From an uncultured Spirochaetaceae bacterium (GTDB lineage Bacteria; Spirochaetota; Spirochaetia; Treponematales; Treponemataceae): a stretch of 36,702 nt of DNA. Of this stretch, positions 1-7,264 are shown in pieces. Both the position numbers and the translations under genes were made by a program. Position 1 is the stretch's first letter. The number at the start of each line of letters is the position of its first letter. The stretch lies in the NCBI GenBank assembly GCA_902799665.1, contig CADCBK010000032.1, positions 1-36,702 on the forward strand, in the 5' to 3' direction. The notes under the pieces were generated by a model. The model had not been told where the DNA came from, ran no database searches, and saw only the letters and a list, made by a program, of their open reading frames with translations.

Positions 1-2
1 CG

Positions 3-560
3 TTTTTTTCGCTCGCCGAAGAGGTTGACGCCTTGCCAATAATAGAGCGCGCCTTTATCGACAAAAAGCGCGTTTTGTTGCCGCGGGTTGCCGCCGGCTC
101 AAACGCGATGGACTTTTACGAGCTGGCCGCGCCTCTTGTCCTTGCAAGCGATTTTAGCGCGGCCCCAGTCTTGGGCGTGGAATCAGTCTCCGACAACGCC
201 GCCCCAGTTTTGGGCGTGGAAGCGGTCCCGCCGCGCGTCCCGGTCTTGCAAGCCCTTGACGCTCAAACCGAGGCCAACGCTTGGGGAATCCGCGAGCCGC
301 TTCCAACGCTTCCGTTAATCGAAAAAAAAGACTTTCCCGCGCGGACCGCGATCCTAGTTCCAGGCCTGGCCTTTTGCAAGGACGGCCGCCGCCTTGGCCG
401 CGGAAAGGGCTTTTACGACCGATACTTGTCGGAACTCTTGGCGGCTAATCCAATCTTCGCCGAGCGCGGAAAAATCTGCGGCTATTGCATGGCCGTACAA
501 GTCGCGGAAAACGTTCCGACCGAAGAAAGCGACGTCCGCGTCCAAGAACTTTTTTGTTGA
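3..560 (+). CDS. 5-formyltetrahydrofolate cyclo-ligase, 5'-partial
   Basis: The frame is open to the left edge, so the true start lies outside the window. An internal TTG at 33 is not a convincing start. Enzymes of this family convert 5-formyl-THF to 5,10-methenyl-THF with ATP in the cytoplasm. The family signature is clear near the C-terminus: VPGLAFCKDGRRLGRGKGFY followed by DRYL matches the conserved PGxAFDxxGxRLGxGxGYYDR substrate/ATP loop, and NAWGIREP matches the usual GI.EP segment before it. The middle carries an extra Ala/Val/Pro-rich stretch containing a 13-residue near-duplication (APVLGVE twice) not typical of the family. It ends just before a separate lipoprotein gene, whose promoter overlaps this stop codon. 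Confidence 0.85.
   Translation, partial: FFSLAEEVDALPIIERAFIDKKRVLLPRVAAGSNAMDFYELAAPLVLASDFSAAPVLGVESVSDNAAPVLGVEAVPPRVPVLQALDAQTEANAWGIREPLPTLPLIEKKDFPARTAILVPGLAFCKDGRRLGRGKGFYDRYLSELLAANPIFAERGKICGYCMAVQVAENVPTEESDVRVQELFC
162..221 (+). repeat. In-frame 39-bp-period partial duplication in the cyclo-ligase gene
   Basis: Bases 162-182 recur at 201-221 with one mismatch (period 39 bp, 13 codons). The repeat encodes APVLGVE twice. It preserves the frame and lies between conserved parts of the enzyme, so it probably lengthens a surface loop. Confidence 0.8.
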
Positions 561-585
561 TTTTGCGCTGAATCTGAAGTATTAT
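557..585 (+). promoter_or_regulatory. Sigma-70-like promoter for the lipoprotein at 621
   Basis: TTGATT (557-562), a 17-bp spacer and TATTAT (580-585). The -35 box overlaps the stop codon of the preceding gene (558-560). The spacer contains TTGCGCTGA, related to the motif seen at 1048 and 5468. Confidence 0.6.
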
Positions 586-620
586 TAGTTGTTAGGCGTT
601 TGCCTTGCAGGAGTAAAATT

Positions 621-959
621 ATGAAAAAACTTGTTTTCTTGTTTGCCGCGCTCTTCGCGCTTGTTATGACTTCGTGCATTTCTTTCCAATCGTCGTTTCA
701 ACACAACGATGACATCAAGGTTGGCGGCCCTTTGCAAGTTGACGGAAATAAAAGCTATTATATTATTGTTGGCGCTGAGAGCGAATACATCAATAACGCC
801 CAAACCTTCTTTTTGGTAAAGGATGAGCAACACCCGGATGTATGGAATGCTCTTGTGTCCAGCGTTGGAAAGGTGATTTTTATCCACGGCAAAGTGGTCG
901 AGGATCGCAGCCTTTTGGAAAAAACTGTGGCTGTCGACAAAATCTCTTTCCCTGACTAA
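621..959 (+). CDS. Small lipoprotein of unknown function
   Basis: A 112-residue protein with a type II signal peptide. The lysine-start N-region and hydrophobic core end in LVMTSC, so Cys at about residue 18 is the likely lipidated residue. The ATG at 621 was chosen because it follows a GGAG Shine-Dalgarno (609-612) and starts the signal peptide directly; upstream codons of the same frame at 600 would spoil the signal. The mature part has no recognised domain; it is mostly predicted beta, with alternating hydrophobics such as YYIIVGAE and GKVIFIHGKVV. It has its own promoter and is probably anchored in the periplasm or outer membrane. Confidence 0.75.
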   Translation: MKKLVFLFAALFALVMTSCISFQSSFQHNDDIKVGGPLQVDGNKSYYIIVGAESEYINNAQTFFLVKDEQHPDVWNALVSSVGKVIFIHGKVVEDRSLLEKTVAVDKISFPD

Positions 960-1047
960 GTTATTCATTTTTATGAATGAAATATAACAATGAATAATAT
1001 TTGACGGCGCTGTATAATATTTCCTATTGTCAAATTTCTCCTTTTTT

Positions 1048-1102
1048 GCGCTGATTCCGCGCTGTTTTTTGCGCTGATTATGCGCGTGTCATGCGATAAA
1101 CT
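1048..1102 (+). promoter_or_regulatory. Double GCGCTGATT-N2-GCGC motif with weak promoter
   Basis: Two copies of GCGCTGATTNNGCGC occur at 1048-1062 and 1071-1085, separated by a T-rich spacer. CTGATT within the second copy (1074-1079), a 17-bp spacer and TAAACT (1097-1102) form a plausible but imperfect promoter for the gene at 1137. The same two-copy arrangement with the same distance to the -10 box occurs at 5468-5531. The motif could be a binding site; this is inference. Confidence 0.4.
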
Positions 1103-1136
1103 AAGGCGTGACATTTTAATATTGGGAGAAGCATTT

Positions 1137-1793
1137 ATGAAAAAAAAGTTGTTGATGGCCGCGGCGCTTGCCCTTGCTTGCGTCGCGTCGGTGTCGGCGT
1201 GGGAACACACGGCTGGCGTTGAAATTTCCGCTCCATTCTTTTCAATCAGCGCCAAGGGCGATGGAAACAAGGGCGTAATTGAGCCTCAGTTCACGGCGCG
1301 TTATTTTGGAAAGGCAAAAAACGGCTTTTGCGTTTCGGCGACTTTGGGAGCGGGGCTTCCGGTCAGCAAGGATTTCGCTCTTGACGGCGAAAGCAAGAGC
1401 AAAATTGGTTTTGGCATGGGCCTTGCATTAGGAGCCGGCTACGCCTTTGAGCTTAACGAACGCTTCACTCTGGCGGCGCTTGGTTCAGTTTCTTTGGATT
1501 GGCTAAGGTTCAAATACAAAAAAGAAATTTCCGCGCGGACTTCTACTGGCAGCGTGTCTTCTGAATGGACGCAAAGCGACAACGCGCTTTTTGTCGGCTT
1601 GGGCGCTGAACTTTTGGCAAAATTCAAGCTTGCAAAACACATTTCGCTTATGGGCTCTTGCGCCATTCGTTTTTTGGACGGAGGAACTTTGTGGAAGAGC
1701 GGGACAAACCAAGGAAAGAGTTACGACGCAACCTATGACTTGCGCGGAAATGTTATCGTGACGCCGTCTTTGGGCGCCAGCTGGACATTCTAG
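1137..1793 (+). CDS. Outer-membrane beta-barrel-like protein
   Basis: A 218-residue exported protein. An N-terminal signal peptide (MKKKLLMAAALALACVASVSA) has a good type I cleavage site after VSA. The mature chain alternates polar and hydrophobic residues in strand-length segments rich in Gly, Tyr and Phe, and ends in SWTF; a terminal Phe is the classic C-terminal signature of BAM-inserted barrels. I therefore infer an 8- to 10-strand outer-membrane barrel, but recognise no named family. The start at 1137 is preferred over the in-frame ATG at 1080 because GGGAG (1124-1128) precedes it and it begins the signal peptide. It lies 10 bp before the S41 protease gene, so the two probably share a transcript. 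Confidence 0.7.
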   Translation: MKKKLLMAAALALACVASVSAWEHTAGVEISAPFFSISAKGDGNKGVIEPQFTARYFGKAKNGFCVSATLGAGLPVSKDFALDGESKSKIGFGMGLALGAGYAFELNERFTLAALGSVSLDWLRFKYKKEISARTSTGSVSSEWTQSDNALFVGLGAELLAKFKLAKHISLMGSCAIRFLDGGTLWKSGTNQGKSYDATYDLRGNVIVTPSLGASWTF

Positions 1794-1803
1794 GAGGCTT
1801 TAT

Positions 1804-3720
1804 ATGAAAGTTAAATTTGCGATGAAAAATATTTTTTTGGCGCTCGCTCTTTGCGCGGCCTTCGCGCTTGCGTCTTGCGCGAATGAGGTTGGAGACAGCG
1901 CTAGCGGCGGAACAGTTGTAGGCGATGGATACAAATTCCCCGAGACGACAAAAATTGCCGGCTCAATCCAGTCGCAGGTTTTCGATGCTGACGGCAAATC
2001 AATTGGCAGCGTCGACACATGGTTTTTGGAAGGCTACGAAAAAGTTCCGTTCTTGAGACTGTGCGATGTCGCGTTCATTATTAACCAAATCAACGGGAGG
2101 GGCTGGAAACTGGACGAAGGGCAAGATCCGGACGGCCTTAAGTATTTTAACAATTATAATTACAAGCCTTATGACGGGCCATACAATAACGACACGCTTA
2201 GCTTTGACGTTGAAAACCAAAGCATTTACAGCGATGACTTTATCCGCATTTTGTCGGAAAAAGGCAGCATAGCGAATGACATTGGCTACAGTTTTTTTCC
2301 GTCAGTCGCAAACGCTTCTTCATCTTCTCCTGCGATAACTCTTAACAATGCGGCAAATCCAACGACACGGGTCAAGGACAAAGAAAAAATGGCCATAAAA
2401 CTTGGCGACTACGGAATGAAGATGTTCGTCTTTGACACCACGCGATTTAATTCCAACAGCTTTTCTGGCTATAAAAACGATCTTTTTGTTCCTTTCCAAG
2501 TCCTTTCAAGCGCCTTCTTCTTTTTCTCAAGCGCAAACTTTAACGGAAGCGACTATTATCTATGGCTTAACACTGACCTTTACAACGCCAACACGGCGTT
2601 CAGGGGATTTGATTCTGGCCGCGAGAGCCGTTCTACAAGAAGCAGGTTTTCGACGGAATGGAACTACAGAAACCTTTGCCTGTTCTTTGACCTAAACTAC
2701 AGCCTAAAGACAAAAAGAGATTTGGTGAACAAGGACAACATAGGCCCCCGCATAAACGACAGCATTTTCGCGCAAGGCTTGGGCTTTGACTTGCTTTCGC
2801 TCGACACGGCCGTTTACGACAAGGCGCTGATAAAATTTTTAATGGGCTACATTGACGACGGCCACACAAGCTACTTTGAGCCGTCTCTTTACCAGCCAAA
2901 AAGCGCCATTTCAAGCTACCAGACGCTGGCCAAAAAATCTTCCGGCCCCAGGAACGCCAAGCTAGACGAGGTTTCGACAGAGCTTTCAAAACGCCGCGAG
3001 AATTCAAATGGAGGTGAAGGCCTCTATTACGTTGAGGAAGGCGGCCAAAAAAAGATGGCCGTCATAGTCTTTGACAATTTTGTCCAAAACGACCCGGGAA
3101 CCGAGACTGACTTGGCTAAGCTCGCCTCCAGCAACACATACCAATTTTTGCGCAAGGCTTTTGAAGACATCAAAAAATATCCATCAGTCCAGAATGTTGT
3201 CATTGACCTTTCTTGCAACGGCGGCGGCCTTTGCAACCAATGCTTCTTGGCCTTGTGCTTTTTGGAAGACCCAGAGAAATTTTACCTTGGCCAATGGAAC
3301 GTATTGGACAATTCAATGACAAAATTCACTGCCAGCATAAACGACGGAAGCTCGGCCTCGCTAAAGCAGCCATACAAATTTTATGTCTTGACAAGCGGCG
3401 GAACCTTTTCTTGCGGAAACTTTTTCCCTTCAGTATGCAAGTGGCAGTTCAACAAAGACAGCTTGACTATTCCAATTGTTGGAAAGCAAAGCGGCGGAGG
3501 AGCGGCCAACGTAAAGAGCGCGCAAACAGCCGACGGCGCCTATTTCAAGACTTCTTTCGCCACGCAAATGTGCGAGTTTGACAAAAACAATAATTACATC
3601 TGCATTGACGCGGGCGTTCCCGTTGATTACGAAATTGAATACGACGACTTTTACAGCGGCGACACTATTTACAAAAACCTGTACAACAAGCTGAAGGAAA
3701 AGTATTCAGATAGGTTTTAA
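1804..3720 (+). CDS. S41-family (CtpA/tail-specific) protease lipoprotein
   Basis: A 638-residue lipoprotein with lipobox ALASC (Cys25). The C-terminal half carries the S41 serine-protease core: NVVIDLSCNGGG, then TSGGTFSCGN with the likely nucleophile Ser536, and Lys561 in IVGKQSGGG. The 25-residue Ser-Lys spacing matches the catalytic dyad spacing of tail-specific proteases. The long N-terminal region (about 40-330) has no PDZ domain that I can recognise; TSGG and DDGHTSYF segments look like the substrate-cleft part of bacterial S41 lipoproteins. The start at 1804 follows a perfect AGGAGG (1792-1797), which overlaps the upstream stop. It probably degrades peptides or processes proteins at the cell envelope. 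The next gene encodes a second, unrelated protease lipoprotein. Confidence 0.85.
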   Translation: MKVKFAMKNIFLALALCAAFALASCANEVGDSASGGTVVGDGYKFPETTKIAGSIQSQVFDADGKSIGSVDTWFLEGYEKVPFLRLCDVAFIINQINGRGWKLDEGQDPDGLKYFNNYNYKPYDGPYNNDTLSFDVENQSIYSDDFIRILSEKGSIANDIGYSFFPSVANASSSSPAITLNNAANPTTRVKDKEKMAIKLGDYGMKMFVFDTTRFNSNSFSGYKNDLFVPFQVLSSAFFFFSSANFNGSDYYLWLNTDLYNANTAFRGFDSGRESRSTRSRFSTEWNYRNLCLFFDLNYSLKTKRDLVNKDNIGPRINDSIFAQGLGFDLLSLDTAVYDKALIKFLMGYIDDGHTSYFEPSLYQPKSAISSYQTLAKKSSGPRNAKLDEVSTELSKRRENSNGGEGLYYVEEGGQKKMAVIVFDNFVQNDPGTETDLAKLASSNTYQFLRKAFEDIKKYPSVQNVVIDLSCNGGGLCNQCFLALCFLEDPEKFYLGQWNVLDNSMTKFTASINDGSSASLKQPYKFYVLTSGGTFSCGNFFPSVCKWQFNKDSLTIPIVGKQSGGGAANVKSAQTADGAYFKTSFATQMCEFDKNNNYICIDAGVPVDYEIEYDDFYSGDTIYKNLYNKLKEKYSDRF

Positions 3721-3741
3721 TTGCCGTAATCTGTTATTTTG

Positions 3742-3770
3742 TTGACAACCGCTGGGCGCAAGTGTATAAT
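3742..3770 (+). promoter_or_regulatory. Consensus sigma-70 promoter for the C11 protease gene
   Basis: Perfect TTGACA (3742-3747), a 17-bp spacer and perfect TATAAT (3765-3770), placed about 45 bp upstream of the ATG at 3815. This predicts strong expression independent of the upstream S41 gene. Confidence 0.85.
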
Positions 3771-3814
3771 TTTTTAGTCTGTTTTTCTATAGATTTTTTT
3801 TATGGAGGAGAGGA

Positions 3815-5443
3815 ATGAAAAAGAATATGCTTGCGCTTTTCGCGCTTTTTTTAACGGCCTTGCTTTTTGTTTCTTGCAGCAATTCCGCAGGCGGCTCCAG
3901 CCCTGCGAAAAAGGCCAGCGACTGGCTTTTTTTGCTTTACTTTGACGCGGACGACGACATTCTTAACGACGACATATACAAAAACATGCGTGAAATAGAA
4001 TACGCGCTTTCTCAAATGCGAAAGGCCGACGGAAGTCCAAAAGACAATTGCCCTTCCGTCACGGCGCTTGTTTTATGGGACGGCTATAGCGAAGCCGAGG
4101 CAAAAAAGAAAGGCCATAAATTCATTCACCCTGACGGAGCCTTGTTTGAGCTTGGCGCTGACTACAATTTGGATTATGACTCTTATGGCGGAGAAAACCG
4201 TTACCAATTGGGCGTCGTCAAGTTAAAAGGCAAGGACGACCTTGGCGACAAATTTATTGTCGGATCCAACACGATTGACTGGACTGCTCAGGCCAGGGCG
4301 GAAGGCTCTTTGGACGTTGAGCCGAACATGGCCGACTGCAAAACACTGGAAAGGTTCTTAAAGTGGGCAAAAAAACGCTACGACGCGACTAATGTCGTCC
4401 TTTGCCTTGACGACCACGGCTCAGGCGCTTACAAAGAAACTTACGAGGACACAACCGCTGTTTCAAAAAGCCTTTGCTCGGACAAAAGCGACGACAGCGG
4501 TCGCGATTTGTCTTGCAAAAACATCAAGGACGCCCTGGCCGCCGCAGGCTATGTCGGAAGCCAAAGGCCAAAAATTTTGTGGAACGACGTTTGCTTTCAG
4601 TCCTGCGCCGAAATACTTTGGAACTACAGGGGCTCGGCTGACTATCTTTTGGCGTCTCCAAATCTTGCCGTCTCGCAAGAGTTTGTCCGCATTATGACAA
4701 GCATGGGAAAAGGAAGCTCTCCGATTGATTTTGGAAAAATAGTCGTAAGCGCCTACCACCAGCGCTATTATGAAACTCCGCAGGAATGCCCAAAAAACGA
4801 GGCCGACGCAAAAAATAGGCGCGCAAGCGGCTATTCGCTTTTCACTTTTTCGTTTTTAAGCTTGGACGAGCAAAAGGTTCTTGCGCTAAAAAACGCCGTA
4901 GACGGTTTTGCCGACGCATTGCTTACTTTAAAAAATGGCGGCGCGCAGCAGCAGGCGCTTTTTCAAAAAGTCTTTGACGAATATGTCGACCAAGACGCCA
5001 ACTACTACTCAAAGTGCAAGGGCCTTTCGTATCACGGAACTTACGCCTTCCTTAGCGACTTGGGAGACCTTGCCGTAAGAATCAAGCTTGACGCGGAGCT
5101 TTCCGCCTTGCATTCTAGCGCCGACGCGTTCTTGTCTTTGCTTCAGCATGGCGACGGCAATTTGATTGTTTACGCTTGGGCGGGAAAAATGGCTTTGTCG
5201 GAAACTATTCCGACATGGAGCAATGTGACGCAAAAGCAATTGTATCTTACCGGCGGCTATGATTATATTTCCGGCGAGACTCTGGCTGTGGAACGGGAAG
5301 AAGATGTTTACGGCCTTACGATTTCAAGCTCCGCCGTCTATCCTGACGACCCCAAAGATGACATACTGCCAAATTACGACGATTGGACTGGTTTTTCGTC
5401 AAAGTGGGGAGAGGTCATTAAGGCTTGGCGGCCGTATTATTGA
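3815..5443 (+). CDS. C11 clostripain-like cysteine protease lipoprotein
   Basis: A 542-residue lipoprotein with lipobox LLFVSC. The mature N-terminus, DWLFLLYFDADDDILNDD, matches the family opening (W.vlvYmaaDNdLe..). The catalytic His of clostripain-like enzymes fits LDDHGSGA (His201). The catalytic Cys fits WNDVCFQSCAEILW (Cys260, with Cys264 nearby), followed by the expected ADYLLASPNL. These enzymes cut after basic residues in several studied members; specificity here is not visible. The start at 3815 follows GGAGGAGAGG. A strong promoter lies upstream and an S41 protease gene precedes it, so this is a small envelope proteolysis cluster, plausibly for peptide nutrition. I see no frame damage. 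Confidence 0.85.
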   Translation: MKKNMLALFALFLTALLFVSCSNSAGGSSPAKKASDWLFLLYFDADDDILNDDIYKNMREIEYALSQMRKADGSPKDNCPSVTALVLWDGYSEAEAKKKGHKFIHPDGALFELGADYNLDYDSYGGENRYQLGVVKLKGKDDLGDKFIVGSNTIDWTAQARAEGSLDVEPNMADCKTLERFLKWAKKRYDATNVVLCLDDHGSGAYKETYEDTTAVSKSLCSDKSDDSGRDLSCKNIKDALAAAGYVGSQRPKILWNDVCFQSCAEILWNYRGSADYLLASPNLAVSQEFVRIMTSMGKGSSPIDFGKIVVSAYHQRYYETPQECPKNEADAKNRRASGYSLFTFSFLSLDEQKVLALKNAVDGFADALLTLKNGGAQQQALFQKVFDEYVDQDANYYSKCKGLSYHGTYAFLSDLGDLAVRIKLDAELSALHSSADAFLSLLQHGDGNLIVYAWAGKMALSETIPTWSNVTQKQLYLTGGYDYISGETLAVEREEDVYGLTISSSAVYPDDPKDDILPNYDDWTGFSSKWGEVIKAWRPYY

Positions 5444-5467
5444 AACTGTCGGTTTTTTTTGTAAAAT

Positions 5468-5531
5468 GCGCTGATTTTGCGCTGTTTTTTTTCCTTTTTG
5501 CGCTGATTTTGCGCGGTTCTCTTGTTAAAAT
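5468..5531 (+). promoter_or_regulatory. Second double GCGCTGATT-N2-GCGC motif with promoter
   Basis: Copies at 5468-5482 and 5500-5514 are separated by a T-rich spacer. CTGATT (5503-5508), 17 bp, TAAAAT (5526-5531) form a likely promoter. The second copy starts exactly 26 bp before the -10 box, as it does at 1071/1097. A T-run at 5451-5460 may also help end the upstream transcript. Confidence 0.45.
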
Positions 5532-5579
5532 AAACTTATAAATTAATTGTTAATTCATTTTTTAGGAGGAAATGAAAAA

Positions 5580-6050
5580 ATGAAGAAAATCGTATTGTTC
5601 ACAGCCGCGCTTTTCGCGCTTGGAATGTTCGCTTTCGCAAAGCCCGCCAAAGTTGCTGGTTGGAAGGATGTAGCCAAAATCGCCAACAAGAGCGGTTTGG
5701 AAGTCGTAAGCGACGATGTAAACAACTATGTCGCCAAGGGAAACGGCGGAAAAGACTTCGCTTTTTATGCGGTAAAGGATTTTTCTGACGCGACATTGAC
5801 TCTTGCCATGTCTTGCATTGGCGGAGAGGTTTTCTCTAAGATTACTTGCGTTGACAAGCAAGATGAAACTCCGTATCCAGTTTTCACTTTGGGCGAAGAC
5901 GACGAAAAGTGCGTGTTGAGCAACGCCAACCAGCTTAACATCTATTTTGATGACGAAGGCATGAAAGAATGGACAGAAACTTTGAAGACCCGCCGCGCGG
6001 AATTCCGCAGCGAAGTCGCCAAAGCTTACGGCCTCGTTCTTCCAAGATAA
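5580..6050 (+). CDS. Small periplasmic protein, unknown function
   Basis: A 156-residue protein with a signal peptide ending ALGMFAFA and no lipobox, so it is probably free in the periplasm. No known domain was recognised. The ATG at 5580 is chosen because AGGAGGA (5564-5570) is 9 bp upstream; another ATG at 5572 lies too close to the Shine-Dalgarno and opens a three-codon frame ending in TGA that overlaps the real start (ATGAAAAAATGA). That tiny frame might modulate initiation, though this is speculative. Two cysteines (AMSCIGG, KITCVD) could form a disulfide. It is followed by a likely terminator, so it is monocistronic. Confidence 0.7.
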   Translation: MKKIVLFTAALFALGMFAFAKPAKVAGWKDVAKIANKSGLEVVSDDVNNYVAKGNGGKDFAFYAVKDFSDATLTLAMSCIGGEVFSKITCVDKQDETPYPVFTLGEDDEKCVLSNANQLNIYFDDEGMKEWTETLKTRRAEFRSEVAKAYGLVLPR

Positions 6051-6069
6051 AATAGCCGGCTTGTGCTAA

Positions 6070-6104
6070 AACGGACGGCCTTTTTGGACCGTTCGTTTCT
6101 TTGG
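6070..6104 (+). terminator. Probable rho-independent terminator
   Basis: AACGGACGG (6070-6078) pairs with CCGTTCGTT (6089-6097) with one G-U pair, followed by TTTCTTT-type sequence. It lies 20 bp after the stop of the small periplasmic protein. Confidence 0.55.
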
Positions 6105-6147
6105 CGCGCGTTGTAAAAAAATCTCTTAATGCAATCCATCTCCTCTC

Positions 6148-6176
6148 TTGAAAAAAGCGCCTTTGCGCGCTAAAAT
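6148..6176 (+). promoter_or_regulatory. Sigma-70-like promoter for the SARP-like membrane regulator
   Basis: TTGAAA (6148-6153), a 17-bp spacer and TAAAAT (6171-6176). The spacer holds GCGCCTTTGCGCGC, a short dyad that could bind a regulator. Confidence 0.65.
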
Positions 6177-6221
6177 TATTTCCATGCGTCTATTTGCATG
6201 TATAGGCGCGTGGAGAATAAT

Positions 6222-7259
6222 ATGAAAAGTTTTAACGCGCTGTTGCGCGATTTTTGCCACATTCCGCTTTTGGATTTGGCGGACGCGGCGGAAACCAACC
6301 GATACAGAAATTCCATTTGGAGTTTTTATTGCGTTGCGTCGCTGATTGTTTTATTTCCGGCTGTTTTGTTTATTTTCCGCAATGACTTTGCGGCGGGTCT
6401 TGTTCATTTTGGGTATTTTGGAATTTCCTTTGTTGTCAGCCTGATTTCATTAATCATATCAATAACGCTGAAAAACGCGCGACGGGAAAAAGCTTGGCTT
6501 ATAAAGAACATTCCCGTGTATTTTGTTTATACTTGGGGAATGGCGTCTTCAGCGTATGTATTTTATTTAACAGACCATCCTTTTAACGGCGTTTTGAATT
6601 TTTTTACGGCCACTGTCATAATGCTTACGGTTTTCCAATTGGCGCTGACGGCTTTTTCCGCCATGACGCTGTGCGGAATGCTGGCCCTGCTGCCAGGCGT
6701 TTACAAGGCCTTTGGTTTTTCATGCGCGGTTTTTTTTGTTTTTTTCTCTCTCTTGTTAGTGTTTCTTTCATTTTACAAGAGGCGCATCGAAAAATTGTAT
6801 TTTTCGCTTTTGATGAGCCAAAAGAAATTGCTTGAAGCGAGGACTTTTGGAAATTTCACTCTTCTATACGAAAGCAAAGTGGTGAAATTTTCACGCACAA
6901 AGTCCACTGAGTTGATAGCCTATCTTGTCTATAAAAACGGAAGCTCAGCGAACACAAAGGAGTTGATTTCTGTCCTTTACGGCGACTTTGCGGATTCTGA
7001 GCGATACGGTTCAAGCCTAAGGAGCCTTGTGTCCGATGTAAAACACAGCCTTGCGAATCTGGGAATTCAAAACTTTTTCATCGTGGAATACAACAACTTC
7101 CGCGTCAATCCCGAAACGGTTCGCTGCGACTACTACGATTTTCTTTCCGGCGACGCGGCCGCAATAAAACGCTTTGCCGGCGAGTTCATGAGCCAGTATA
7201 GCTGGGCAGAAGCGGGCGCCGCATTTTTGGAGCAAAAAGCCTTAAAGCTTAACGCTTAA
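6222..7259 (+). CDS. Membrane-anchored SARP-like transcription regulator
   Basis: A 345-residue protein with about five or six membrane segments (roughly residues 31-52, 57-82, 95-112, 120-142 and 150-178), then a short basic linker (FYKRRIEKLYF) and a cytoplasmic C-terminal domain from about residue 210. That domain, with FGNFTLL, KVVKFSRTKSTELIAYLV, ELISVLYGDF, SLVSDVKHSLANLG and YSWAE near the end, follows the OmpR/SARP-type winged-helix pattern with a truncated BTAD-like tail (GEFMSQYSWAEAG). I infer that it senses something at the membrane and binds DNA directly, a one-component design like ToxR/CadC but with the membrane part N-terminal. The start at 6222 follows GGAG; the upstream in-frame ATG at 6198 lacks a site. 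Its targets are unknown. Confidence 0.6.
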   Translation: MKSFNALLRDFCHIPLLDLADAAETNRYRNSIWSFYCVASLIVLFPAVLFIFRNDFAAGLVHFGYFGISFVVSLISLIISITLKNARREKAWLIKNIPVYFVYTWGMASSAYVFYLTDHPFNGVLNFFTATVIMLTVFQLALTAFSAMTLCGMLALLPGVYKAFGFSCAVFFVFFSLLLVFLSFYKRRIEKLYFSLLMSQKKLLEARTFGNFTLLYESKVVKFSRTKSTELIAYLVYKNGSSANTKELISVLYGDFADSERYGSSLRSLVSDVKHSLANLGIQNFFIVEYNNFRVNPETVRCDYYDFLSGDAAAIKRFAGEFMSQYSWAEAGAAFLEQKALKLNA

Positions 7260-7264
7260 AAAAA

